A stretch of DNA of 64,000 nt from Bacillota bacterium (GTDB taxonomy: Bacteria; Bacillota; Clostridia; Lachnospirales; Lachnospiraceae). Position 1 is the first letter of the stretch, and each line of letters opens with the position of its first letter. This document shows positions 18,042-26,609 of the stretch, one piece after another. The notes below the pieces were generated by a model. The model had not been told where the DNA came from. It ran no database searches and saw nothing but the letters and a program-made list of their open reading frames with translations. The stretch covers positions 56,259-120,258 of the forward strand of contig JAEYOY010000045.1 in assembly GCA_023411215.1 (NCBI GenBank). The letters are read 5' to 3'. The position numbers and the translations under genes are program-made.

Positions 18042-20201
18042 CTACCTAAGTGTGATCAATTCAATTAATCTTACCGCATTTGCAAAAATAAAGCATATTA
18101 CAAATCCGGTTAGTGTTGGTATAAGGAACGATACCGCAGTCCACTTCCAGCTTCCCGATTCCTTTTTGATCGTTAAGCATGTGGTTCCACAGGGCCAATG
18201 CATCAATGAAAATAGCATCGTACAAACCGCAGTAACCCAGGTCCAACCATTTAAAACAAGTAATTCTCTCAGCTGCTCCAAGCTATCTAGTTCCAATAAG
18301 TTACCGGTTGCCATATAACTCATAATGATAATAGGAAGAACGATTTCATTCGCCGGAAACCCAATAATAAATGCCATTAAAATATAACCATCCAGACCCA
18401 GCAATTTTGCAAAGGGATCTAGAAACTCAGCACAATGTGACAGAATACTTAAGTCTCCAATATAAATATTTGCTAAAAGCCATATGATTAATCCGGCAGG
18501 AGCCGCTACCACAACAGCACGTGCAAGGACAAACAAGGTTCTGTCTAGAATAGACCTTACAATTACCCGACCTATCTGCGGCTTACGATACGGTGGAAGC
18601 TCCAGCGTAAAAGAAGACGGCAGACCTTTTAATATAGTTTTGGATAAGATTTTAGAGATAAACAATGTCATAAATACACCCAATACAATTATTCCGGTTA
18701 ACAGTAATGTGGATATAACTGATTGAAAGGGACCTGCTACAGCTCCCGCAAAAAACATAATGATGAGTGCGATCAGCGTGGGGAATCTGCCATTACAGGG
18801 GACGAAATTATTCGTAATGATTGCGATAAGCCTTTCTCTTGGAGAATCAATAATTCTACATCCTATTATTCCAGCAGCATTGCAACCAAAGCCCATACAC
18901 ATGGTCAGAGCCTGCTTCCCATGAGCACATGCTTTTTTAAAGAAATTATCGAGGTTAAATGCAACCCTTGGCAGATAGCCCAGATCCTCCAAAAGAGTAA
19001 ATAACGGGAAGAAAATAGCCATAGGAGGCAACATAACTGAAATAACCCAGGCCAGTGTACGATAGATTCCCATGACCAGAGCTCCGTGCACCCAGGGTGG
19101 TGTCCCAGCCCAAGTAAAAAATTCGGTTAATCGATCCTGCACCCAGAACAAAACATCTGCTATCATCCGAGATGGAACATTCGCTCCGGTAATCGTCAGC
19201 CAGAATATTAAGCTTAAAAGTCCAATCATGATCGGAATGCCGAAGATTCTGGAGGTTAGAATATGATCTATTTGACGGTCTGTATGATTATACTTTACAT
19301 TCTCATAAGAGACCGTCTTTCCGCCTATCTCTTCTGCAACGCTGACAATATGAGATACGATCCTATCTCTTAACATATTATGATCAATACCACCCATCGT
19401 CAATTTATCCCGTGCTTCGCTTATTTTCTTCCCAATATGATCATCTAAAACAATATTATAACCAAGATACTTTTGTAGAGAATTTATTAATGCTTCATCT
19501 CCATCCATCAGTTTGAGTGCAACCCATCGGCTCTTTAATTCATTTTTTAGTATTACTAATATGCATGGTTCCAGAATCCCAATAGCCTCTTCAATCGTAG
19601 CATCATATGTAATTCGCAGTGGTTTATTAACTTGCTTCTTACAGGTATTATTATATACAGCATCCATCAAATTCTCTAGACCCTTACCACTTCTCGCACT
19701 GGTGCCAATCACCGGAACGCCGAGCAGTTCTGAAAGTTCCTTCAAGTCAATTTTTATTTTTTTCCGTTTTGCCTCATCCATTAGATTTACACAAACTACA
19801 ACGCTCGATGTTATCTCAAGTGTTTGAAGCACAAGATTCAAATTTCTTTCTAGACTAGTTGCATCTGTAACAATAACCGTTGCATCTGAATCCCCAAAAC
19901 AAATGTAATCACGGGCGATTTCTTCTTCGACAGAATTAGCCATCAGTGAATAAGTACCAGGTAAATCTACTAAGATGAAATTTTTATCCTTATATTTGTA
20001 CTTCCCCTGTGCATTTGTAACTGTTTTGCCGGGCCAGTTCCCGGTATGTTGATTCAAACCTGTCAGGCTGTTGAATACGGTACTTTTTCCAACATTGGGA
20101 TTTCCGGCTAGTGCAACAACGATATCATTAATGCTCAAGCGCTCCAACTTAAGTTCATTATCCAATACTCCAGCTCCTGTTGACTGGTTTGTTAAGCCCA
20201 T
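18042..20201 (-). CDS. feoB: Ferrous iron transporter FeoB
   Basis: 719 aa. The N-terminal GTPase domain has G1 GNPNVGKS near residue 33, G3 DLPGTYS and G4 NLMD, with a GDI-like helical region to about residue 270. The C-terminal domain has two Gate motifs with conserved Cys (GFGCNAAGI and the CGTTC near the end) and about eight or more membrane segments. Imports Fe2+ under anaerobic conditions. Downstream of feoA with a 160-nt gap that contains a hairpin. The ribosome site GGAGAGGG precedes the ATG. Confidence 0.95.
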   Translation of the reverse strand: MGLTNQSTGAGVLDNELKLERLSINDIVVALAGNPNVGKSTVFNSLTGLNQHTGNWPGKTVTNAQGKYKYKDKNFILVDLPGTYSLMANSVEEEIARDYICFGDSDATVIVTDATSLERNLNLVLQTLEITSSVVVCVNLMDEAKRKKIKIDLKELSELLGVPVIGTSARSGKGLENLMDAVYNNTCKKQVNKPLRITYDATIEEAIGILEPCILVILKNELKSRWVALKLMDGDEALINSLQKYLGYNIVLDDHIGKKISEARDKLTMGGIDHNMLRDRIVSHIVSVAEEIGGKTVSYENVKYNHTDRQIDHILTSRIFGIPIMIGLLSLIFWLTITGANVPSRMIADVLFWVQDRLTEFFTWAGTPPWVHGALVMGIYRTLAWVISVMLPPMAIFFPLFTLLEDLGYLPRVAFNLDNFFKKACAHGKQALTMCMGFGCNAAGIIGCRIIDSPRERLIAIITNNFVPCNGRFPTLIALIIMFFAGAVAGPFQSVISTLLLTGIIVLGVFMTLFISKILSKTILKGLPSSFTLELPPYRKPQIGRVIVRSILDRTLFVLARAVVVAAPAGLIIWLLANIYIGDLSILSHCAEFLDPFAKLLGLDGYILMAFIIGFPANEIVLPIIIMSYMATGNLLELDSLEQLRELLVLNGWTWVTAVCTMLFSLMHWPCGTTCLTIKKESGSWKWTAVSFLIPTLTGFVICFIFANAVRLIELITLR

Positions 20202-20281
20202 CGTTTACCCTCTCCTTTATTTATATAAATTCATTAATAATCAATCTCTTTTGTTCTTACTTTCCGGCTAATACTTTAAAG

Positions 20282-20311
20282 CATGAGTGGGCTGATTAAT
20301 TCCCACTCATG
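20282..20311. repeat. Perfect 10-bp stem between feoA and feoB
   Basis: CATGAGTGGG and CCCACTCATG with a 10-nt loop. On the minus strand it is followed by CTTTAAAG, not a true T-run, so partial termination or mRNA processing between feoA and feoB is more likely than full termination. Confidence 0.55.
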
Positions 20312-20361
20312 AATATGCAGTTATAATATAAAGGGTACTAATTATATTTCATTATTGTTAC

Positions 20362-20601
20362 TTATATCGCCACAACCAGAATTTTGGAAGCCTCTTCAGA
20401 CCGTAAAGCAATGACTGCTCCTCTGATATCGTAAGCAATCGGATCCCCAGAAGGGCTTCGTTGTAATGCTTCGATTACAGTATCCGTAATTAAGCCCAAA
20501 TCCAACATTCTTCTCCGTATAATCCCATCCGATATGAGTTCCTTGACGATTGCTTTTTTTCCAAGTGGTAGATGATTGAGTGGTATTATATTTTCCTTCA
20601 T
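20362..20601 (-). CDS. feoA: FeoA, ferrous iron transport accessory protein
   Basis: 79 aa from the ATG at 20601, which has GGAGGTAGAACTT upstream; the in-frame ATG at 20616 has no ribosome site. SH3-like FeoA fold: LNHLPLGKKAIVKEL, then RRRMLDLGLITDTVIE and DIRGAVIALRSEEASKI, all typical. It binds FeoB and supports its activity. Divergent from the DtxR/MntR-type regulator at 20735, with a palindrome between them. Confidence 0.92.
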   Translation of the reverse strand: MKENIIPLNHLPLGKKAIVKELISDGIIRRRMLDLGLITDTVIEALQRSPSGDPIAYDIRGAVIALRSEEASKILVVAI

Positions 20602-20665
20602 AAGTTCTACCTCCATTATTTCTATCTATATTAAATATGATTTAGCTGGGAGTAAATTAATTATC

Positions 20666-20700
20666 TAACACTAACATATGTAATATAAATACATGTGTTA
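20666..20700. promoter_or_regulatory. Candidate metalloregulator operator between feoA and the DtxR-type gene
   Basis: TAACATATGT and ACATGTGTTA form a near-perfect inverted repeat (9 of 10) with a 9-nt spacer, preceded by another TAACAC half. It sits in the 133-bp divergent promoter region, where a DtxR/MntR-type repressor would be expected to bind. Binding is inferred, not shown. Confidence 0.5.
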
Positions 20701-20734
20701 CAGCATATAATACATAAAATGAGAGATACTGGTT

Positions 20735-21223
20735 GTGATAATTATGGCTAACAGTGAATTTCATACAGTCCGAGGCTATCAGCTTCTCGAACAAAATAAA
20801 AACAAGTTAACCTCTGCAATGGAAGACTATTTGGAGATGATTTATCGTAATAGCAAAGAGGATGGCTATATTCGGATTAATATACTGGCTGATCAGCTTC
20901 ATGTTAAAGCTGCTTCTGCTTCTAGAATGGTACAAAAACTTGGAGAGATGGGATTACTGAATTACAGAAAATACGAAATAATATTATTAAATGAGAATGG
21001 TAAGAAATTGGGTGAGTATCTTTTGGAACGACACCTTGTTATCGAGAATTTCCTTAAGCTAATAAACTGTGACGAGGATCTATTACAGCAGACCGAATTA
21101 ATGGAACATAGCATTAACCCACGAACCGTTGATAAAATCAAGATATTAAATAGCTTTTTTAGTAGTAACAAAAATATTTCTGATATCTTTATCGAATTTC
21201 AAAAAGAATTTGAGTGTAATTAA
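20735..21223 (+). CDS. DtxR/MntR-family metal-dependent regulator
   Basis: 162 aa from a GTG; an ATG three codons later is also possible and neither has a strong ribosome site. The N-terminal winged helix (MEDYLEMIYR, then INILADQLHVKAASASRMVQ) and the helical dimerisation region (LLERHLVIENFL, then MEHSI) match the family. The C-terminal SH3-like domain of DtxR is absent, as in MntR. Metal ligands likely include the Glu/His residues of the LERH and MEHS segments. Divergent from feoAB, so it is probably its Fe2+- or Mn2+-dependent repressor. Confidence 0.85.
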   Translation: MIIMANSEFHTVRGYQLLEQNKNKLTSAMEDYLEMIYRNSKEDGYIRINILADQLHVKAASASRMVQKLGEMGLLNYRKYEIILLNENGKKLGEYLLERHLVIENFLKLINCDEDLLQQTELMEHSINPRTVDKIKILNSFFSSNKNISDIFIEFQKEFECN

Positions 21224-21369
21224 TCACGAATCATTCATCCTTTCAGCTGCTCTGTTTTATTGCCATATGAGTATCATATATAATGGAAATGGAAAAACCT
21301 TTATGAAGTAACAAATTAATTTATTAATAATATATTTATAGCAAAGAATTATTTTCTCTATGGAGTATT

Positions 21370-22401
21370 ATGCAGCATAAAATCACAAAGCCTTCTAAGC
21401 TATTAAATCGATCCGGTGAGCTTATTCAGAAGGGATATGCTACATCCCCACTCTTGCAATATAGGCAAAAAGATGTAGCACTAAAATCCAGATTAAAAGA
21501 ATGGGATTACTATTTGATAAGTAATGACCGATATGTTGTCGCATTAACTATTGGAAAAACTATGTCCCTGATTTTAGTCAGTGCCTCTCTGATCGACCTC
21601 GATAACGGAAAAGAAACCACAAAAAGTACCTTTGGAATTGTTTCCGAGAAAAATTTCTCTATGCCGGAATCCTCTGAAACCGGAGATATTAATTATCACA
21701 ATGCGAACACCAATATTTCCTTGATACACCATAACGGCAAGAGGAAGCTTACTCTATCCATGAAAGGTTTTTTAAATAATGAGAATTTGAATTTGTCCTT
21801 TATTTTATCTCATGAACCTCAGGATTCCATGGTGATTGCAACTCCTTTTTATGAAGGAAATAAATTGTTTTATTATAATCGCAAAATCATAGCTATGAGA
21901 GCATCCGGTGATGCTCGCTTAGGTAATCAGACCCTTTCCTTTCTTCCGAGTAATTCCTTCTCCCTGCTTGATTGGGGACGAGGTGTATGGCCTTATCATA
22001 CCACCTGGTATTGGAGTGCTGCTCAAGGTATGATTGGCAATCATCTTTTTGGTTTCAATCTGGGCTGTGGTTTTGGAGATACCTCGAGGGCAACAGAAAA
22101 TATGCTATTCTACGATGGTATCGCCAGCAAACTTGAGGAAGTCACCTTTCACATCCCAATCAATAATAGGAATTCCTATGATAACATGAAGCAATGGGAA
22201 ATCACTTCCTCGGATCATCGATTACAAATGGTATTTTCGCCTATTTGGGATCGAAGTATTAACCTTTCCGCGATATTACTATCGACCAACCAGCATCAGG
22301 TCTTTGGTCGCTTTACAGGGAAAGCTTTTCTAAATGATGGAACAATAGTCTGCCTTAAGGATTTTTGGGGTTTTATAGAGAGAGTTGAAAATAAGTGGTA
22401 A
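21370..22401 (+). CDS. DUF2804 family protein
   Basis: 343 aa and soluble, with no signal peptide. The N-terminal region (GYATSPLLQYRQKDVALK) followed by KEWDYYLISNDRY is the hallmark of DUF2804 proteins. The remainder is beta-rich with many aromatic residues (LDWGRGVWPYHTTWYW), consistent with the lipocalin-like or AttH-like fold proposed for related families. Function unknown. Its own ribosome site GGAG lies 4 nt from the ATG. It stands alone between the metalloregulator and a convergent DUF4363 gene. Confidence 0.8.
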   Translation: MQHKITKPSKLLNRSGELIQKGYATSPLLQYRQKDVALKSRLKEWDYYLISNDRYVVALTIGKTMSLILVSASLIDLDNGKETTKSTFGIVSEKNFSMPESSETGDINYHNANTNISLIHHNGKRKLTLSMKGFLNNENLNLSFILSHEPQDSMVIATPFYEGNKLFYYNRKIIAMRASGDARLGNQTLSFLPSNSFSLLDWGRGVWPYHTTWYWSAAQGMIGNHLFGFNLGCGFGDTSRATENMLFYDGIASKLEEVTFHIPINNRNSYDNMKQWEITSSDHRLQMVFSPIWDRSINLSAILLSTNQHQVFGRFTGKAFLNDGTIVCLKDFWGFIERVENKW

Positions 22402-22445
22402 TGAGCTTAACGCAATACTCTACTACCTTAATTGATATACCTATT

Positions 22446-22811
22446 TTATTTACCTAGCTCTTCCCAATGATTATATGCATCGTTTAGTTCTATTACGGCA
22501 TTCGACTTATCCTTCGTTGATACAGCTCCCCGAAGACGTGCTATATTGGAAGTAAGAAAATTGATTTCATCTCTTTCTTCACTGAACTGAACTCTTTTGA
22601 TTACCTTCCTCCAAGCACTGTCTAGTTTGTCAACCTCAGCGACTGCCTGATCCCAGGCTTCATTACTAATATCCTCCCTAATCTTTTCTATCGACTGTGC
22701 TACATTATCATTCTTTCCGAATGGCTTTTTAAGAAAACTACCGCTTAGCATAATACAAATAAATAACAGAAGTGTTACAATAGGGATTGAAAAAACAATA
22801 AATTTCCTCAT
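22446..22811 (-). CDS. DUF4363 family protein, N-terminal membrane anchor
   Basis: 121 aa. One hydrophobic segment (about residues 4-27), then a helical, charged domain with periodic Trp (NEAWDQA, DSAWRKV, YNHWEEL) facing outside. It matches DUF4363 proteins, which in clostridia sit directly after a DUF421 gene as here (11-nt gap). Function unknown. The ribosome site AGGAGGAAGGTAT precedes the ATG. Confidence 0.75.
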   Translation of the reverse strand: MRKFIVFSIPIVTLLLFICIMLSGSFLKKPFGKNDNVAQSIEKIREDISNEAWDQAVAEVDKLDSAWRKVIKRVQFSEERDEINFLTSNIARLRGAVSTKDKSNAVIELNDAYNHWEELGK

Positions 22812-22822
22812 ATACCTTCCTC

Positions 22823-23551
22823 CTAAAATGGGCCTTTATAATCACCGATATCCTTTACCTTCTTGATTTTATCCTTGTACTTATCGAGATACAGACTTCC
22901 GGCATCGTTCAGGGTTAATAAGAACACCTCGGATACATCCTCGATACCCTGCTTTTTTAGTTGGTCCATCAACCATTTTTTATCTTTATTCATCTGACGC
23001 AGATTTTCCTCAATCAATATTCCATCATAGATTAACTCTGTACTGATTCCGGTAGGGGTTACCTTAATGTTCATATCTTTTGGAGTTAACGGAAGATTTT
23101 CGGGTTTTTTTAATACAGAAAGACTTCCATTCGGTTCTATAATGGCATAATCCACTTCATTTAAATCAAAAATTCCTTGATTTCTTAGAAGCTCTAGAAT
23201 ATCCGTAATCCGGAATTTCATCTTCCTCAAGACATTTTCCATTATTTTTCCGTTCATGATTACTATCGTTGGTTCCCCTTCGAAAAATTTTGCAGCATAT
23301 CTCCATTTTAATGTAATTGCTTCCATTAGATAGGCTAAAACCGCCCATGTCGCAAGACCCACCCAATGCGGCCAAGCACGGCTGGATAGATCTACCGTTA
23401 CTTCAGAAGCAATAGAACCGATGGTAATGCCTAAAGTGTAATCAAAAAAGGTTAATTGGCTAATCTGCTCCTTTCCTAATATTCGTGCAAAAATCAGCAG
23501 TGAAAAATAACTGATTACCGCTCTTACCATAACAACTAGTGCTTCATTCAC
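22823..23551 (-). CDS. DUF421 (YetF/YdfS-like) membrane protein
   Basis: 242 aa from a GTG with GGAGG 9 nt upstream. Three membrane segments in the first ~85 residues contain the conserved FDYTLGITIGSIASE stretch, followed by a soluble domain (VIMNGKIMENVLRKMKF, then the EVDYAIIEPNGSLSVLKK strand motif) typical of YetF-type proteins. Several homologues are linked to spores in Bacillus and Clostridium. Forms a two-gene unit with the DUF4363 gene. Confidence 0.85.
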   Translation of the reverse strand: MNEALVVMVRAVISYFSLLIFARILGKEQISQLTFFDYTLGITIGSIASEVTVDLSSRAWPHWVGLATWAVLAYLMEAITLKWRYAAKFFEGEPTIVIMNGKIMENVLRKMKFRITDILELLRNQGIFDLNEVDYAIIEPNGSLSVLKKPENLPLTPKDMNIKVTPTGISTELIYDGILIEENLRQMNKDKKWLMDQLKKQGIEDVSEVFLLTLNDAGSLYLDKYKDKIKKVKDIGDYKGPF

Positions 23552-23661
23552 AATAAGATACCTCCAAAATAATGATCATGTTCTATTATTGTTCTAAATA
23601 AATATTTTATACAAATGGTCCGCCTTCTTTCCTTTACATCCGTCTCCAATGCAAATAAAAT

Positions 23662-23689
23662 CCCCCATTTACATAAAAGTGAACGGGGG
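23662..23689. repeat. Hairpin with C5/G8 arms upstream of the DUF421 gene
   Basis: CCCCC-A-TTTAC pairs with GTGAA-C-GGGGG around ATAAAA (one mismatch). Followed on the minus strand by ATTTTATTTG. It may be an attenuator in the leader of the DUF421 gene; only one G tract is present, so it is not a quadruplex. Confidence 0.4.
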
Positions 23690-23753
23690 GGGTGGCAAGA
23701 AATGATTTTTTTATTAAATTTTGCATAAATAAAAATAAATGTGCCCAAATCGG

Positions 23754-23781
23754 TTGATGAATATTCAAAATAATGTATAAT
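23754..23781 (+). promoter_or_regulatory. Candidate sigma-A promoter for the DUF1538-PII operon
   Basis: TTGATG and TATAAT with a 16-nt spacer, reading right. It would give an untranslated leader of roughly 280 nt before the DUF1538 gene; I see no known riboswitch in that leader. Confidence 0.45.
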
Positions 23782-24066
23782 TAGTTTATATGTGTATAAG
23801 TTATAGATGAACGCTTTGCTACTTTAGCAAAAGTGCAATTACTCTAAAATCATAGTACTATCTTTGATCCATTTGATTATGTCGGTGTAATTTCATTTTA
23901 ATTCAATAAAAAGTGTGATAATTCAATCGATTATTTCGCTCCTAAGATGTTTTCTACCAAAAATCCATTATATATTATGATAAATACCTATGGTTGCAAG
24001 CACTGTATCACATCTTAAATTGGATGATATAACTTATATGTATAAAATTTGAGATAGGAGAACGTG

Positions 24067-25761
24067 ATGAATAATTTGAACCTGAAAAGTAAACTAACTA
24101 TTTTGAACACCACGCTGAGGGAAGTTTTTCTCTCCTCACTACCTCTTGCAATAATCATTATTATTGTTTGTGTATTTATCGCACCGCTAAACAGCCAATC
24201 TGATTACATTAAATTGATTGTTGGTTATTTAAGCGTGGTTGTAGGTCAAGCCGTGTTCCTGGTTGGCCTGAACATTAGTATTCTTCCCATTGGTAAGCTT
24301 GTTGGAGGATCCCTAATCAAACTAAAAAAACCTGCCTTTATTATATTCTTCGGTTTGGTTTTTGGTTTGCTGGCCACGGTAGCCGAGCCTGCTTTGACTG
24401 TTTTAGCCAGACAGACAAATATGGTTATGCCGATTATTAATGAGACAATATTTATTTGGATCATGGGTTTTGGTATCGGAATTATGGTGGGTTTTTCCCT
24501 CTACCGAATTATGAAAGACTTAAATATTAAGATAGTCTTTGGCGTATTGTATATTTTAACCTTTATTTTACTAATCTTTGTACCCAACGAATTTGTTGCT
24601 TTGGCCTTTGACGGAAGTGGTGCAACCACCGGTGATATCTCAGTTCCTTTCATATTGGCGCTGGGAATGGGTGTATCTGTTACGATGTCCAAGCATAAAA
24701 GCAATGATGATACCTTTGGTATCATCGGCCTCGCTTCCATTGGTCCAATACTAGCATTATCTATCTATGCTATCCTGCTTAACATTAAATATAATGGGGT
24801 ATTACCTCCGGAGCAGCTCTATTCTCCCGGTACCGAGATAACCATACGCGAAATTCTTACCGGTAATTTCGTAGGCATTTCTCTGGCACTTATTCCTATC
24901 ATCGTAATCTTTTTGCCCTTTCAATTCTATCTGATTAAACAACCTAAGAAGGACTTTATTAAAATTCTACTGGGTTCTATTGTGGTGTTTATTGGTTTGA
25001 TGATTTTCCTATCAGGAATAGACTACGGCTTCGCCTTTGCAGGCAAATACATAGGAGAAATCTTTCTGGAATCCTCTCGTCCGGAATGGTTCAAATGGCT
25101 GTTGTTGCTGATCGGTTTTATTCTAGGTGCAGCTATTACCTTATCGGAGCCTGCTGTTACCGTCTTAGGAGAGCAGCTTGAGGAAATAACCAATGGTCAT
25201 ATCAAAAAGCTAACCATTCGGATGACCCTAGCAATCGGAATCGGGTTTGCCTCTTTACTAGCAATGGTTAAAATTTTGACCGAGATACATATTCTCTGGT
25301 TTTTAGTACCACTCTATGCAATCGCACTTATTATGATGATATTTACACCAAATCTATTTGTTGGTCTGGCCTTCGACTCAGGCGGTGTTTCCGGCGGCGC
25401 ATTAACATCTGCCTTTTTAACCCCTCTGACCCTTGGTGTGGCACAGGCTGTAGCTCAGAAATCTAATTCCGGCGGTCAGTCGATTTTGGTCAACGGTTTC
25501 GGAATTATTGCATTTATTTCAGTTACCCCATTGATTGCTGTGCAGTTTTTAGGTATAGTGTATGATATAGCTCTTAAGAAGGTTGATAAGAATGTAATCG
25601 ATGCTGAACTGGATGAATTAGAGGAACTGGCTTTACTCGCAAATCGACGCGAACCTTTAATCAATCAGGAGGAGCCAGTGCGATGTGATATAAATGAAAA
25701 TAATGATAATATGGAGCTAAATATAACAAAGGAGGGAACCGATAATCTTGATGGATTCTGA
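24067..25761 (+). CDS. DUF1538 integral membrane protein (two tandem repeats)
   Basis: 564 aa from the ATG at 24067 (AGGAG 6 nt upstream; a GTG just before it is too close to the site). Two homologous halves each contain the DUF1538 signature: ATVAEPALTVLARQ near residue 105 and ITLSEPAVTVLGEQ near residue 362, and each half has a later FDGSGATTG/FDSGGVSGG loop. About twelve to fourteen membrane segments. The inverted-repeat-like architecture and paired EPA motifs suggest a transporter, substrate unknown. The soluble C-terminus is acidic. The next gene, a PII-like protein, overlaps the end by 14 nt. Confidence 0.8.
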   Translation: MNNLNLKSKLTILNTTLREVFLSSLPLAIIIIIVCVFIAPLNSQSDYIKLIVGYLSVVVGQAVFLVGLNISILPIGKLVGGSLIKLKKPAFIIFFGLVFGLLATVAEPALTVLARQTNMVMPIINETIFIWIMGFGIGIMVGFSLYRIMKDLNIKIVFGVLYILTFILLIFVPNEFVALAFDGSGATTGDISVPFILALGMGVSVTMSKHKSNDDTFGIIGLASIGPILALSIYAILLNIKYNGVLPPEQLYSPGTEITIREILTGNFVGISLALIPIIVIFLPFQFYLIKQPKKDFIKILLGSIVVFIGLMIFLSGIDYGFAFAGKYIGEIFLESSRPEWFKWLLLLIGFILGAAITLSEPAVTVLGEQLEEITNGHIKKLTIRMTLAIGIGFASLLAMVKILTEIHILWFLVPLYAIALIMMIFTPNLFVGLAFDSGGVSGGALTSAFLTPLTLGVAQAVAQKSNSGGQSILVNGFGIIAFISVTPLIAVQFLGIVYDIALKKVDKNVIDAELDELEELALLANRREPLINQEEPVRCDINENNDNMELNITKEGTDNLDGF

Positions 25762-26062
25762 TTATACGATTGATTATATAACGGTAATTGCGGCACGGAA
25801 ATATAAGGATGATGTGCTAAAATTGTTGCTTAACTCCGGCTGTCATCTCATCGATGTGGTGTATGCCAAGGGTTCAGTACAAACCGGTTATTTTAAAGAT
25901 ATGCTGGGTCTCGTTGCCGATGAGAAGAAAATTCTGATCACATGTTTATTACCGAGTAATTTAACACCCCAGCTTATGGAGCAGCTTGTTATAAAGTTAA
26001 ACTTTGATAAACCCAATACAGGTATTGCTTTTGTCGTTCCTGTTGATAAGTTATCAGTATAA
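25748..26062 (+). CDS. PII-like signalling protein (first of two)
   Basis: 104 aa. It starts at TTG 25748 or ATG 25751, both downstream of AAAGGAGGG inside the end of the DUF1538 gene, so translation is probably coupled. The ferredoxin-like PII fold is suggested by a beta-alpha-beta start (YITVIAARKYKDDVLKLLL), a central loop where PII proteins carry the T-loop (GSVQTGYFKDMLGL), and a final strand with GIAFVVPVD. PII-like proteins of about 100 aa regulate adjacent transporters by binding nucleotides or small anions. The canonical Tyr51 and GlnB motifs are not seen, so this is PII-like, not GlnB. Confidence 0.7.
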   Translation: MMDSDYTIDYITVIAARKYKDDVLKLLLNSGCHLIDVVYAKGSVQTGYFKDMLGLVADEKKILITCLLPSNLTPQLMEQLVIKLNFDKPNTGIAFVVPVDKLSV

Positions 26063-26076
26063 TATAGGAGGTAAAA

Positions 26077-26388
26077 ATGATAAATAGTAATATGAAAGCC
26101 TTGTATATCGTTGTTAATATGGGATTTGCTGAAAAGATAGTCGAGTACATCCGTTCACAAGGTTCCTGTGGGGCTACTATTATAAATGCTCGTCGATATA
26201 GTTTTCAACATAAAGAGATAATGGGTATCAGTACGGATAAAGAAAAGGAAATCGTATTAAGCATTATTGACAGCGACGCCGCCGACAGGATTATGGAAAG
26301 TATAAAGCAGTATTCCGGCTTTAAGACGGAAGCTCATGGTATTTGCTTTACTCTTCCGGTGTCAAGTGCAGTCGGACTTAGCCAATAA
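26077..26388 (+). CDS. PII-like signalling protein (second of two)
   Basis: 103 aa and 14 nt after the first PII-like gene, with AGGAGGTAAAA before the ATG. Same fold pattern: ALYIVVNMGFAEKIVEYIRS, then a T-loop-like segment (INARRYSFQHKEIMGI) and a final strand HGICFTLPVSS. The T-loop region contains basic residues absent in the first copy, so the two are diverged paralogues and could form a hetero-oligomer. Probably both control the DUF1538 protein. Confidence 0.7.
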   Translation: MINSNMKALYIVVNMGFAEKIVEYIRSQGSCGATIINARRYSFQHKEIMGISTDKEKEIVLSIIDSDAADRIMESIKQYSGFKTEAHGICFTLPVSSAVGLSQ

Positions 26389-26493
26389 TTAATTGCTCTG
26401 CATGAGGGTATGCACATACTCCCTCTTATCGGAGAATTTTCATATTGTGAATTAAATTGTTCTTTGTATAAAGTATTTAATATTGGTAAAACT

Positions 26494-26536
26494 ATTATGG
26501 CTTTCCTACACGAGTATTGTGAGGGAAAGCCATAAT
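26494..26536. terminator. Bidirectional terminator between convergent operons
   Basis: Perfect 13-bp stem ATTATGGCTTTCC / GGAAAGCCATAAT with a 17-nt loop between the second PII-like gene (+) and the phosphomevalonate kinase gene (-). T-runs are short on both sides. Confidence 0.65.
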
Positions 26537-26609
26537 TCTTATACAGGATCGGTATCACCTTCCTGCCAGACAATGTATTGGTGATATCTTTCATATCATA
26601 TCCTAAATT

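Noticed and set aside
23662..23692. Run of eight G as a G-quadruplex
   Set aside because: Only one G tract is present; four are needed.
23552..23748. 66-codon ORF upstream of DUF421 on the same strand
   Set aside because: Overlaps the DUF421 start and its promoter region, has no ribosome site and a composition unlike a protein.
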